DNA from: Typha latifolia
Taxonomy: Eukaryota; Streptophyta; Magnoliopsida; Poales; Typhaceae
Direction: 5' to 3'
DNA: 64,000 nt
Assembly: GCA_019914945.1 (NCBI GenBank)
Contig: CM034103.1
Coordinates: forward strand, 7,812,001 to 7,876,000
Positions 1 through 11,943 of this stretch are shown piece after piece (position 1 is the first letter of the stretch; each line of letters starts with the position of its first letter). The notes under the pieces were generated by a model. That model worked only from the letters and a program-made list of their open reading frames with translations. It was not told the origin of the DNA and searched no databases. The position numbers and the translations under genes are program-made.

Positions 1-189
1 AAGAACTAGGAACTTAATCGAATTGTAATCGCTGCCATACTTTTCTGATACCAGGATATATGCAACTTTTTCTTAAAATTCTTATATTAGTTTAGTAAGA
101 ATAATGAACGTTTAACTGCCACAATAAATACGCTAACTAGTAAAAATAGTTATTGACACAAATAATTTAGCCAACAATTATAAAACTAT

Positions 190-845
190 ATTGTCTATTA
201 ACTATAGTAGTTGCTTGAGTTGTCACAAAAATGACCTTCTAATCTCTAAGTATCTTACTTGATGGAAAATTTATAGATATATATCCCACATTAGGGACCA
301 GCCGTATTTATAGTGTAACAAATAGGTATCATATTCCATCGAGAAACCCAATCGTAATTCCAATCTCAACTTAAAATAAAATATTTTACCTAATTAGATT
401 TTTATCTAATAATATCCTTATAAAATAAATTAATCTAATAATTATGATTAACTTAGACCAATGAAAGATATAAGGCTAACAGTTGTCTCCAAATTTCTCG
501 TTCTCCAAATCGCAAGCTGCAACTCACTGAGAAATAGTCACTCTTTTGATGCCTAATTTTGAATTTCTACCGCAATAAGTGCCATGCCTCTTATCCTTTC
601 TTGAGGAGTCACATCTCCCTGGCATACGTTCTCTATATTGCAACCATATATACTGACATACTGACGGAATAGAACTATCCATATCTGGATCCATCTTCGG
701 AATTCCAGGAACAAACGTGACAGCTACTGTCTCTACCTTGACATGATGAGATATGACTTGCAGCCAAGAAGATCATCATCCATCCACATGTGAACCTTTA
801 AAGACAATCGAAATGGGGAAAAGAAGTTCATTTCATCTAGTATTA
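190..845. repeat. Direct repeat, copy 1 (pair with 4935-5605)
   Basis: This AT-rich segment is clearly homologous, with small indels, to 4935-5605 in the same orientation. Both copies share, on the minus strand, a TGTTAGCC start preceded by a purine-rich stretch, then a CACTATAAATA box. They also share a short coding-like piece near the right end (CQGDVTPQER). The two copies bracket the decayed gypsy element E1. They could be LTR-plus-polypurine-tract ends of an unrecognised retroelement, or duplicated host promoter sequence. No protein family was recognised. Confidence 0.6.
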
Positions 846-854
846 AGTTATAAA

Positions 855-1751
855 AACAACGTCCACTCCTCGCAAGGCATGTGGCCTTGCACCGACATTT
901 GGACTCTGCTGCACACGCATTCCTCCTTGAGCTTCGTTCCGTCTCCAATAGCCACCTCAGATCCCACAACAAGGTCGTCGGTCACCAAGCCTAACTTTCA
1001 GACCAAATGCTAATCCAAGAAGTTGTGCATGTTCCCGGCGTCAATTAGGATGCGCAAGGTGACCTTCTTGATGATTTCGTCCACTCATAGGGTCTTCGAT
1101 GCGTTGGCGCCGGAATAGGAATGGAATGAGATCTCCCAGGGGTCTTAACAACACCCTTGACATCATTGGACACCCAAAGAGGTGCCCTTGAACCCAATGA
1201 ACCAGCTGTGGTCTGGTTGCCCGCCACCGGGTATGCCGTGGCTTGCGATGGACGTGATGTTGCCCGTCCATCCCTACTAGTCCATGAACTCTTCGCTATC
1301 AATCACAACTCCATATATTTCTCTTCCATCAAGAGAGCATCCTCAATCGCTTGCTTCACTGTGGTTGGACACAATGCCCTCACATCTACTCGAATGTCAT
1401 GTCGCAATCCAAAAATGAAAATGGATTTCAATTGTAGGTTTGACCAAGGAGGAACACACCTGCCACTTATCTTGTTGAGCTCCTCTCTGAAAGCATCCAT
1501 CATCGTCTTCTGAACGATCTTGGTCAGCAAGGCATGGTAATCCTCATATCCGGAGGTACCAAAACATCGGTAAATCTCAATGCTAAAAATTTTCCATGTG
1601 TTTCACCTCGTTTTGTGCATCCGCTAATCTAAACTAGTGAAGGGCTAACTCCTCCAAATGAATCGAGGCTAGTAGAACCTTCCGGTCCTCAGGGGTACCT
1701 TGCCAAGTGAAGTACCTCTTGGTCCTATATATCCACTTAGTTGGGTCGTCG
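855..1751 (-). pseudogene. gypsy gag-protease remnant (E1), 3' part
   Basis: Minus-strand remains of a Ty3/gypsy gag and protease. The gag core is a 75-aa open stretch at 1303-1530 containing VDVRALCPTT, matching the family A and D gag copies elsewhere in the window. Downstream on the minus strand, around 1005-1045, is a decayed protease site reading ILIDAGNMHNF. Near 950 is the protease-flank signature AIGDGTKL. Frames shift between these pieces and no long ORF remains. It continues the gag at 2957-3617, from which it is separated by a hAT insertion. The element ends abruptly near 855 and no pol is seen. Confidence 0.75.
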
Positions 1752-1759
1752 ATTTTGAA

Positions 1760-1980
1760 TAGAGGTGGCAAGATTTGACCTAACTCGATAATCCGACACA
1801 ATAACCCGGCTCTTAAATTTACTATAATCGGGTTTAGGTTGTAAACGGGTCAACTCGCCTAACCCGTTTAATAAACGGGTCATGTTCGGGTTTACACAAC
1901 TGATCCGTTTTGACCCGTTTGACTCGTTTAAGTATATAGGTCGAATCGGGTTGGGTTGGATCGAGCCAACCCGCTAACCC

Positions 1981-2040
<60 letters not shown>

Positions 2041-2948
2041 TAACCTAACCCTCTCTCTCTCAAATTTCAATCTCTCCACTTCTCCTTCTCCAGCCACCTC
2101 GGCATTTCGAAAGAAAAAAAATCGCCCTACCTCTCTCTCCAGCTCTGTCGCGCTTGCTGCCTCCCACACCTACCGTCGTGCCTGTTGCCTCCCGCGCCTG
2201 CCTCCTCCCACACCTGTCGTTGGCCTATCGTCCCTGCTCCCATCTACGCCTACCACGACCGTTTGCTGTAGTGCCTCTCTCCTTGTCTTCGCATGTTGCG
2301 ATGCCTCCATCCCCTTCTCCGCCTGCCATCGCCTCTTCATCTTCGGCCACACCGACCACCTCTGACCTCTCCTACCTCAACTTCCTTGGTAGATCTAGAG
2401 CTCATCGCCATGCGAGCCAACTCCTGGAGCCTTGCCTCTACCGCCGCCGTTTCGCCAACTCCCACGATGCCTCCCCTATTGGAAGCTGCTAATGAATTTA
2501 TTTTTACTAAATATTCCCATAATATAGTAAATCTAATGGATTTGTGTAAATGTGTGATATTTTTGATAAATGGGTGTTATGTTAAATGGATGTAAACTAG
2601 TTAACCTGGTTGTTAGTAGTATATAGGGTGCTAAATGAAAGAATAATTATTTTTCACTAGCTACCCTATTTTTATGCAATATTATTATGACAGAAAATTC
2701 ACTGAGTACAAGGTTTTAAATGGGTTAAATGGGTTGTATTGATGGGTCAAATAGGTTGAATAAAAAATATAATATATTTATTAAATGGGTTAAATGGATT
2801 GTGTTGTGTTACCCGTTTAATAAACGGGTCATGTTCATGTTTAGAAAAATTGACCCGTTTATTAAATGGGTCTGTTCGTGTTAGTACTACTTTGACTCGA
2901 ACCCGACCAGACCCAAACCCGACTAACCCGACCCGATTGCTACACCTA
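1760..2948. mobile_element. Non-autonomous hAT-type transposon 1 in E1 gag
   Basis: A 1189-bp insertion with imperfect terminal inverted repeats: the left end begins TAGAGGTGGCAAG and the right end, reverse-complemented, begins TAGGTGTAGCAATC. It is flanked by an 8-bp target duplication with one mismatch, ATTTTGAA (1752-1759) and CTTTTGAA (2949-2956), which is typical of hAT. Both subterminal regions carry ACCCGTTTAATAAACGGGT near-palindromes and many AACCCG/GGGTT blocks. No transposase is encoded. Internal ORFs in the GC-rich middle (2150-2490) match no family I know. It splits the minus-strand E1 gag. Confidence 0.8.
1982..2035. repeat. (TA)n microsatellite
   Basis: About 54 bp of uninterrupted TA dinucleotides inside hAT element 1. 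Expected to be length-polymorphic. Confidence 0.95.
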
Positions 2949-2956
2949 CTTTTGAA

Positions 2957-3617
2957 CTTTGGGAATTCCACGCGCACAGTCGGCCGAATGGCATTTCTTA
3001 GTTTGGGTCCAAGCCCAAACCCCCTCCAATGGGTTGAGGGTGTTGCTCATGTATGTTTAGGGTCTCCTTCGGTTAGGAACGTCATGTAAGAAGTCATCGC
3101 GATTGAAGCCTATCCAATCCATCGATTCAGCTCTCGGGTGGCGTCCACATGGTGCTGGTTGATGATTCAACCCTCTCACCTCTAGGCTGTGATATTCTTG
3201 ATGCCTCCTAGCCTCTAGATAATGCTCCCTAGGGTTGGGGCAGCAACCCCTCACATCTTGGAGGTATATCAGTGGTGTCTCGTTGAGGATTTGAGATCGT
3301 TTGTTTGGTAGAGCTTTTCGGGTTTAACCTTTTGAGTTCCTCCAAAAAACGGTCTTGTCTCTTGCTCATCCGCCTTAAATACATGGTATTCTCGTTAGTG
3401 TTTGCGATAAGATTGAGGATGAGATGGTTGAGATCATGGATCTAGACTGTTGGTGCTTCAGTAGATGGTGACGGAGTCACTTCCTCGTGTCACGCTTCAA
3501 CCTCAGGTGGAGGTGTGTCTACTCGAGCTCTTTGAGGAGTTTCTCCAACGTGGTCCTCTTCTTCCCCTCTTCTAGCCATGGATCTTATTGTAGCTATGGG
3601 TGGCCAAAGTTCGACCA
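2957..3617 (-). pseudogene. gypsy gag remnant (E1), 5' part
   Basis: The minus strand downstream of the E1 primer site encodes the start of a gag polyprotein: a charged N-terminal segment (ARRGEEEDH, then QDRFLEELKRL) with several stops. It leads directly into the hAT insertion point, and the gag core resumes at 1751. The N-terminal organisation resembles family D gag (47530 onward). It is not translatable as a single frame. Confidence 0.65.
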
Positions 3618-3629
3618 GCTTTGATACCA
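3618..3629 (-). promoter_or_regulatory. Primer-binding site of E1
   Basis: On the minus strand this reads TGGTATCAAAGC, one change from the plant initiator-tRNA-Met primer site TGGTATCAGAGC. It lies a few bases after an LTR end in TATCA. Only a single copy is present, unlike family A. Confidence 0.8.
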
Positions 3630-3633
3630 AAAA

Positions 3634-4475
3634 TGATATGAACCAAACTTACCCGGGTTAACCATAGTTGTAGGAAGACAGACTAGTAGTCTGTGGAAAA
3701 TATTCACCAAATATTGTACCGTTATTAGAAAATTATGAAACTAGTTGGGTTCAATTCGTATCTTTCTGAACTAAGCTTTTGGTATTTTCTCCCTTCATAG
3801 ATTCAGAGGGATAAAGTTCAAGGGAATCTTGGTGGAAGGGTTGATGACCGGAAGTGATGGCAATGGTGGAGATGTAATGAATATGGGGTAATGATAGGAG
3901 TTGCCCGAGGGCTGTAGGGTGAAGGAAGAGGAGAAAGAAATGAGTCGGTGTCCCAAGAAGGAGGGAGAGTCTGACAAATGAAGGAGGCTAGGGGTATCCA
4001 ATGATGATGGTGCACGGCTAGGGCTTGAAGGAGAAGGAAGGAGAATTCAGTCTAAAGGGGAGAAGAAAAGGTAATTTGATAATTTCATTTATAAACCCTA
4101 ATAAGGTTGCCATCCATATTATGTATTGGTGGCTAACTAGCAAAACAACTTAAAAATAACGTCCTAATACAAGCATCTTCGTCGAGTGCGTTTGAACGTG
4201 CTTGAAATGCGTTCGAATGCACTTTGAGTGATCTTTGTCTTTGCAAGCGCACTAAGGCCTTCGAACGCAGTCATCGAACACAATTTATGTGTTCTCTGTC
4301 TTTAGGAACACACTTAGGCGTTCGAACGACCGCGTTAAAATGCCCTTTCCTAGTGTTTGAATGCCCTTTCCTGGCATTTGAACCACGTGCTAGAAACTTT
4401 ATTTTCTACGGAAAACTAGAAATTACATAATAAATGAAACCACAAGTTGAATCCTAACATAGATCTTAACTCTAA
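3634..4475 (-). mobile_element. 5' LTR of decayed gypsy element E1
   Basis: A minus-strand LTR of about 840 bp ending TATCA just before the primer site. It is recognisable by the same order of landmarks as family A and D LTRs: a TTCGAA-rich U3 (4185-4385), the leader motif around ATGGATGGCAACC (about 4110 on the minus strand), then a R-U5 region with CACCATCATCATTGG-like sequence. The outer end near 4475 is decayed and approximate. The LTR is more diverged than the family A copies. Confidence 0.65.
4185..4385. promoter_or_regulatory. U3 TTCGAA palindrome cluster (E1 LTR)
   Basis: At least four GTTCGAAC/G-type sites plus decayed TTTGAA versions in 200 bp of the E1 LTR U3. They are separated by spacers of the type TCTCTGT-CTTT-GGAACACA found in the other LTR families of this window. 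Confidence 0.6.
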
Positions 4476-4934
4476 AACTCTTCTAAATTTCCAAATCTAG
4501 CCACTATCTTTCTCCATAAACCATCCTATCTTACTATTGTTCTACACCACCCTTGATTGTCTGTAACCCTCTAATGACCACGCGGCGCAACCTTGGTTAT
4601 TTATGTATCTATCCAATTTCGATCTTCCTTTAGTCTTTCAATTTCAACTTTTCAAGGGGTGTAGACATAATTAACCCTCTAAAAAAGACTTACTTGTGGC
4701 TCTACTTGATAGACTAGGTGTTTTTCTTTTTTTCTTTTTTTTTAATTGGGAAGAGATGGAGATAAACATTTTATTAATAGTTCGTACCATTCAACTAAAT
4801 CTATAATTTATTAAATCCAGAAATATATAATTTATATATCAAAGAACATAATTAATATTAACTTTTTTATTAATTCGAACAATATCTTTGCTCTAATATC
4901 AATTAATAAATTGTACTAAGAATATATTGTCTAT
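4476..4934. other. AT-rich flank, no gene seen
   Basis: Low-complexity, AT-rich sequence between E1 and repeat copy 2, including a T-rich run with interspersed C near 4725-4745. I see no coding potential or recognisable element. Confidence 0.5.
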
Positions 4935-5605
4935 TAACTATTGTAGATCATGTACTTACCAGCATTGCTATTCTTAATATCCACGTCCTTGCTTGAGTTG
5001 TCGTAAAAACGACCTTCTAGTCCCTAAATATCTTATTTCATGAAAAACTTGTAGATATATATATATCTGAGATTAGGGATTGACCATATTTATAGTGTAA
5101 TAAATAGGTATCATAGTCCATCAAGTAACCCTATCGTAATTCCAATCTCAACCTAAGATAAAATATTTATCTGATTAGATTTGTTTCTAATTATATCTTT
5201 ATAAAATAATTTAATCTAATAATTATGATTAATTTAGACCAATAAAAGATAAAAGGCTAACACTTCTCTCCAAATTTCTCTTTCTCCAAATCGCAAGCTG
5301 CAACCACCGAGAAATAGTCACGCTTTTGATACCTAACTTTGAAGGGTACCGCAATAAGTGCCACGCCTTATCCTTTCTTGAGGAGTCACATCTCCCTGAC
5401 ATACCGACGGAATAGAACTATCCATATCTGGAGCCTTCTTCGGAATTCCAGAGGACCACAAAGGAACAAAGGTAACAGCTACAGACTCTTGACACGATGA
5501 GATATGACTTGTAGCCAAGAAGATCATCATCCATCCCCATGTGAACCTATAAAAACAAAATTGAATTGGGGGAAAAGAAGTTCATTTCATCTAGTATTGT
5601 TTTCA
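4935..5605. repeat. Direct repeat, copy 2 (pair with 190-845)
   Basis: Second copy of the ~650 bp repeat. On the minus strand it contains a 65-codon reading frame (5333-5530) starting MMIFLATSH with a hydrophobic start and two later cysteines. The equivalent frame in copy 1 is disrupted, so coding is doubtful. A purine-rich GAGAGAAG immediately precedes TGTTAGCC on the minus strand, and CACTATAAATA follows about 165 bp further on. Left of this, GCTGGTAAGTAC (minus strand, about 4960) resembles a splice donor, which favours duplicated host gene sequence. Confidence 0.55.
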
Positions 5606-5719
5606 TTTTCAGTGTTATTTACTGACCTACTACTCTAGTAGAATTGGAGAATTGGTATGTATCCTTCTGTATAATTAAAGAGATTATTTACTGACCTATT
5701 ACTCAATAGTTTGGCTTAA

Positions 5720-5935
5720 TTAATAGCTCGACAGTGCAGTTGGTTTGAAGGAACAACTCGATAGCGCAGCTGCTTAAAGTATTATCTCAGCAACATTTAG
5801 TTCGAAGCAATAGATCAGTGATGCATAAGGCTTAAAGTCTACACTAGACGGTTTAGTATATTGGCTAAAATTTGGTGGAGCCTAAATGCCTCTGTATCTA
5901 AGGATGGTTAATCTTTTGTCAAACCTATTTCTAGC
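5720..5935. repeat. Dispersed repeat, copy 1 (pair with 7330-7550)
   Basis: Homologous to 7330-7550. The shared tail runs from CTAGACGGTTTAGTATATTGGC through a conserved block ending near AAGGATGGTTAATC. It may be a fragment of an unrecognised transposon. Confidence 0.5.
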
Positions 5936-7329
5936 TTTCACTCTTGAATAATAAAAACAGAATTCTACTATTCTTTATAAATTTGTAAAGTGTTGAGATT
6001 TTCATTGATGAACCAGTAAACTAGTTAGCTTTGAAGTTTTGGGAGTTTAGCTAGAGTTGCCTTAGATTCTCCTTTCATCTTGAGGATGAGTAAACTGGAA
6101 CGACGTTTAATGTTGCGGTCCCATTGTTATTTATTTAGAAACAGATCCTATGCTTATCATGAACTTATAGTCTGAAAGTGTATTTAATTTTCGTACATTT
6201 TGATTCTTTTCCTTTTATGAACAACGTCAGAGTTATCAGTTTATAAGAAAGAGACCTGTGAATGAAATATAGGGAGGAAAAATTACATACAGTGTTTAAA
6301 ATATAAACAAATAAAATCATCATTTCATATCAGCTTAAAAGTTTAGAATTAATATATAATTAATAAGTTAATATAGTATTAGGGTTGTTCTATCAGAATA
6401 TATCCATTAAATAGTAGAGAGGTAGTTTCCGCAGCTAAACTTGGCTGAAGTTGGTAAAATCCTACTCTCTTTTATTTGCATGGAATAAGCAGGTGAATAA
6501 ATTAAGATCATGTCGGTTAGTTCCCTCCTCCATACGGCAATGGAGATATACTTCAATTTATTATCTTTGGAACCTTGCTCCTTTATATACCCTGGTGACC
6601 ATGTCTCCTTTATTGTTTTGAGCCCATTTCGAATATTTCTTTTATACTATTCCTAACCAACCACGACAGCCGTATTAACTGTAAAACTACTCAGATTTTG
6701 AATCATCAGACCCTAAAAGCATTGAAGAAATTAAGTACTCTCATCTAATGATCAAATACTTAGGCATATATATGGTGAAGAAGAAACAAATGAAGACTCT
6801 CTTTTTTTTCTTTTTCTTTTCTTTTTTTGTGGTGGAAAATAGAAGATCTTGGACTACTCGACTTTTATCTAAATCGATTCAACTTAGAAAAAGTTGTTGA
6901 ATCTTGCAAATTAGACAGCATAAGGCACAGTGACAATATTTCAAAACCAGTTCGTACTTGGCACACAGGAAAGAATAGCAGAAAGAGCATCACGCCGGAT
7001 ACGGAGGTAAAAGTCATTTTGTCCGCCTCTTCTTTTTGTCTTCGTTCCGCCGTACAAAGACGATAGAAGTTATACATAGCTCAATGATTGTTGCAAAAAA
7101 AAGAGGGTGAACTTCATCTGCTTTTTCACTTGGACCCTTCATGAGTAGAAAACAAACTATTATCCCTTTATTTTTTAAGAAAAGAATGACACGTATTTAT
7201 ATACTATTTTAAACTAATTTTAGAAAGTTGGAAGAGCATCCACCTCTAGACGATCATTAGTTCAACTCTAATTCTAAGCAAATTTACAAATTTATTATAA
7301 ACAAATTATCTAATTGTTTGATAATTTAG

Positions 7330-7550
7330 CTTGACTCAGTGGCATGACACTGCTTAGCTCAAATTAGTACAATAGCTCACTGATGTGTTGAATTAGAGGA
7401 GCAGCTCAATAGTGATTAGGTAGGAGCAATAACTTAGCGGCATAATGATTTGAAACTTAGACTAAGACGGTTTTATATGTTGACTAAAAAAACTTAGTGG
7501 GAGGCTTAAGTGTCTTTATAGCAAAGGATGATTGGCTTTTTATTCAGTCC
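7330..7550. repeat. Dispersed repeat, copy 2 (pair with 5720-5935)
   Basis: Same order of blocks as the first copy: AGCTC-rich head, then AAGACGGTTTTATATGTTG, then GGATGATTGGC. Same orientation. Confidence 0.5.
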
Positions 7551-7599
7551 ATATATAACTTCAAAGAAAATTTGTAGAATAAGATGTCGAGTTTCCCAA

Positions 7600-9995
7600 G
7601 CTAGACCTCCACACTAGGTGGTATAAATCCAATAGATGTATTCCTTGATAGAAGGTCCACCAAGGGTGATGGACATATCAAAAGGAAAACTAGGGTTCGT
7701 CGACGGAGAGGGTGGATATTATGCTAGGTCTTGCTTTTGGTTTGCACCCATATGAGCCAACCCATCTTGGGTGTGGTCCTTGACTGTCAAAGTATGTAAG
7801 AATCTAAGTGTAGGCATTGGGTGACTTGTGGGAGATAGCGACTCTATCTCAGTCAAGGATGATCCCTAGCTTTCTTGTATAGATTTATCTAACCTTCTAT
7901 TCCCGAATAAGATCAACCAAGTTAGAGATCTCATCTATGGAGAAGATGGACTTGAACTAGTCACTCATCTACTCCAACTTTTTGCTAAAGTAGCCGCACG
8001 CAAGAATACCATACTAGGTCCTGTTGTACCTTTTACCTAGATCAGATTTGAAAATTTATAATAATGTCCTAAGAGACGTATCTACCACACTTTATTAATA
8101 ATAAAATACAAATTAATAAGTATAAAAAGAACAATCTCAAATACAGATTTTTACATAGAAAAATACAAATCACTACGTAAAGAACTTACAATCCAAACTT
8201 AGATAAAAAATCAATCACTAATAATCATAACAATTATAAGATTGACTTACAGAAAGTCCATTGATCCCCATGATTATTTTTATAAAATCTTGTTTGCTTG
8301 AACCCACACAATACACCACTTTTCATGACTAGTTCTCAACCTCAACGATTCTCAAGGTTAATTCTTTCATTTGAGTGACTCTCAAGATTAATTCTTTCTG
8401 ATCTAATATAGATATATTGAGAAAATAATTCAACACATTTTGTCTAAAGCTAGAAGGTGATCTCCAATAGCCTCTAAAAGATATTTCAAATAAATTAAGA
8501 AAAAAAGCTCACAAGGCCTAAGTTAAAACCTCCTTAAAAACTTCTTCCAAATAGGGTCGTAATGGTTCTCAAAATTGATTCACAAAGTCATGAAAAAAGT
8601 GAAAATTTAAGTGCGTTCGAACACAAGGTCTTGTTTGTTGGTACTGTTCATCCATATTTCTATTTGAATCCCAATATCTAAAAGCATATGTACCTGATCT
8701 CCTTTTGTAGATTGTTTCAACCAAACTTCAAACATCTGTGCATCAAAATTCTCTAACTATATGAATGTAAGAAATTGTCTTCAAACCAAACTTTTTGACA
8801 TTTTTAATTCGAACCACTTTCCACTGGGTTAGAACCTTTTCTTGAACATTTACTTTTGCTTCAATTTTCTTTATCTTTCGCTTCAATTTTCTTCACCAAT
8901 ATAGAACCTGTGTATATATGCTTGTACAAAATATTTTAGATATATTTTGAAACACATAACCAATTACATAAAAACCTTACAGAATCACCGGGATGCTCTC
9001 TACTTCATGATCATTCACTTCCAAATTAATTAGCCTATAAGCTGCTCTTGCTCAAGGGGACAGGGCATTGTCAATGTCCAACAGAAGACCAAGCAAATAT
9101 ACCTTTTTGAGTAGTTCATATATAGCTTGATAGTTTTTGAGTTAATAATATTTGACAGTCTAGGAATCTGACATTGATAAGGTTTGTATTAATTTGGAGT
9201 TCATTGGACGATAACTCGTTGATTCATTGATTGATTTAGCCAAGTGACCTTGCAGTTGCAATTGCAGCAGATGTATTTTAGTAGCTGATGTATTTTCTAC
9301 TCGTACATTGGGGATTCCACTATTCCATTAATTAACGGACTCAATTTTATCTAGCTAGTGGATCTAGCACCCCTTAGTACTAGCAATTAATATAGCAAAA
9401 ACTTATCTCCTTCCATGAGGCTGTAATCGAGAACGTTGTTTCAACCAGGTACAACATATTAATTATGCCCACCTGCTTTCCGATTTACTGCACTCTTCCA
9501 TCTACTATGTTCGGATTCGGAAGATTGGTTACGCAAATGTGGAGTATTTCCTATTAATAAATGCCTATGCGTTGACATTGAGTTTAAGTGTGTTCTTAAA
9601 GAAAAAAAATCCAAACTAAAACAAGTTTACAGCAATCTATTTTATAATCATTCTTCTCTCTCGTCATCCATCCAACTATTTTATATTTACTTACAAATTC
9701 AATTATTATTTTAATTTTTCTCTTTTTTTTCTCATATTCCTCTGTCCTCTTCTAGTCTTCCATCAATTATAACAGATATTTATGCCACAATAAAATAATA
9801 ACGACACTATTATTCTAGTTTATAATCAAACATCTAATTTTCCTAAATCTAGTTAAAATACTTTATTCAAGATTATATAAGAAATGAGAATTATTAATTA
9901 AGTTTTTGGAGTTAAATTAAATACAAATGCTGATTTTTTTGGTTGAAAATCACTAAATCCAAATGCTACCCAAGTATAAGTATAGGCTACCCGCC
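7600..9995. other. Intergenic DNA, no recognised gene
   Basis: AT-rich sequence without convincing coding regions. 7600-8040 is less AT-rich and may be an old repeat, but no reading frame survives. One GCGTTCGAAC site occurs near 8622 in sequence that looks like a decayed LTR, but I could not place its ends. 9600-9900 is simple AT-rich DNA. Confidence 0.4.
9988..9995. repeat. 8-bp target duplication, left (TACCCGCC)
   Basis: TACCCGCC here is repeated exactly at 11395-11402 and flanks hAT element 2. Confidence 0.9.
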
Positions 9996-10275
9996 TAGGG
10001 GTGAAAACGGATTGGATAGTGCTCAACCCATATCTGGATCCATATTTTTTATCCGGATATGGATTTGGATACTGATATTTGACGGATAGCAAAAATTAAA
10101 ACCATATCCTAAGAAAACGTATACGGATAGTTTTCGGATACGGATTGGATAATTTTCGGATGAATTTTCGGATCTTAAATGGATACATATCATTTCTTAT
10201 CTAAATTTATATTCTTCTAGCATTTCTTCAGTAATTATATTGCTTGTTCAGTTCTAATTTCTATAGTGTAATTTA

Positions 10276-10581
<306 letters not shown>

Positions 10582-10911
10582 TTAGGATAACTATAAAATG
10601 AATTGAACTGGTTTTGAGATACATTGACATAAAAAATGCAGTTTAGGCAGGATAATTAACATGAGTGTAAGGCTAACCTATTGATTCAAGAGATGAAGTG
10701 AAAACATCGCATCCATATGCAAAATCATATGTAGAAAAAATGAATCTGCATTTTTGCACACAAAATTCTAATAGAATTTTCAGCATAGCTTTTCAGTAAG
10801 GAGAAGCAAGTACAATATCAAGATGACAAGAACCTCAATCATGCTTCATAGTAGGCTTCACTCAGCACAAGCTTTAGCATCGTTCCCTAAGATTTCACTT
10901 TTTAAAAGCAA

Positions 10912-11040
10912 AATGGAGGGAGGACCAGTGGAGGAGGGAGGATCAGAGGACCGATGGAGGAGGGAGGATTAGAGGAGGGAGGGCCGATGGAGGGAGGACC
11001 GAGCTCAAGGAGGGAGGACCGGAGGAGGGAGGGCGGTGAT
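10912..11040. repeat. GGAGGAGGGAGGACC minisatellite
   Basis: Irregular tandem repeats of GGAGG-AGGGAGG-ACCGATGG type inside hAT element 2. The opposite strand gives proline-rich spurious ORFs. Confidence 0.7.
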
Positions 11041-11858
11041 GGCGACAGGGGATTTTAGATGGAGGCGGCGGACATTTGTGTCGTGCTAAGATTTGGGAGA
11101 GATGGGAGATGAGAGGTAGAGGGGTAGGGTTTAGTTGATATTTATATAAACAAATAAACGGATATCCGTTATCCGAATCCATATCTGATAAAATTAACTA
11201 TACTCATATCTGTATCCGGATCTGAATTTTTTTTTCTAAAAAGCTATCCGCATCCGGATCCGAATCTGGACATTTTTGTAAATGACTATCCATATCCGGA
11301 TCCGAATCGGATAGAATTTTTCTATCTGTATCCGATCTGTTTCGGATCGGGTAGCGGGTCGAGTCTGACTTAATCCGACCCGTTTTCACCCCTATACCCG
11401 CCCCCCTCAGTGACCGTATTAGATTCTCTACAATTCAGGTTTTAGTAAATTTATGTAACCAAGCTACAAGTCAAAATATCATTCGCTACTAATTCTGTTC
11501 AAGATTCTTCTTTTCAATCAAATACCCAAGTGGATTGCTTCGTTCTGCAATTCTACTGTGCCCAACTGGGTTATTCTTTATATCCAGCTCATTGAATAAC
11601 CCCCGCAACTAATAAAGATGCAGGCAATCCACAACCCATCATGATTACCTAATATATATCCTTAACCCTTAATAAATGATTAAAAAGACCCAATAAGCGC
11701 AGAAGATTAACATGACAAGCAAAGTAGACATCCACTTTATAACTTCCTCTGATATTAATAACTATTCACTAGCTTATCCCGCTGCCTCTCTCCACTGCTA
11801 CTCATTTGGATCCAAAAAGAAACTAAACAAAAAGCAACACCCACTTCCCACTTCTCTC

Positions 11859-11862
<4 letters not shown>

Positions 11863-11923
<61 letters not shown>
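11863..11923. repeat. (CT)n microsatellite in the 5' leader of the ATL gene
   Basis: About 30 uninterrupted CT repeats ending 20 bp before the ATL start codon. CT/GA tracts are common in plant 5' leaders and core promoters. This one is expected to vary in length. Confidence 0.9.
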
Positions 11924-11926
<3 letters not shown>

Positions 11927-11943
11927 ATCCATTCCACACAGCC

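Larger units (their letters stand above)
5606..7600. other. AT-rich intergenic DNA with a dispersed repeat pair
   Basis: No gene recognised. Small ORFs near 6827-7077 lack family features and codon bias. The only structure found is a pair of related ~215-bp segments in the same orientation, 5720-5935 and 7330-7550. Both share a run of AGCTC/CAG-type blocks and then a better-conserved tail (AGACGGTTT, then GGATGRTT). Confidence 0.5.

Noticed and set aside
2154..2595. Pro/Ser/Ala-rich ORFs inside hAT element 1
   Set aside because: Low-complexity GC-rich interior; no match to any gene I can name, so capture of a host gene is not claimed.
5333..5530. 65-codon minus-strand ORF with a hydrophobic start, possible secreted peptide
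   Set aside because: The homologous frame in the other repeat copy is broken and no peptide family is recognised; noted only within the repeat.
6827..7077. Overlapping 70-79 codon ORFs on both strands
   Set aside because: No recognisable family, AT-rich, neither strand has convincing codon use.
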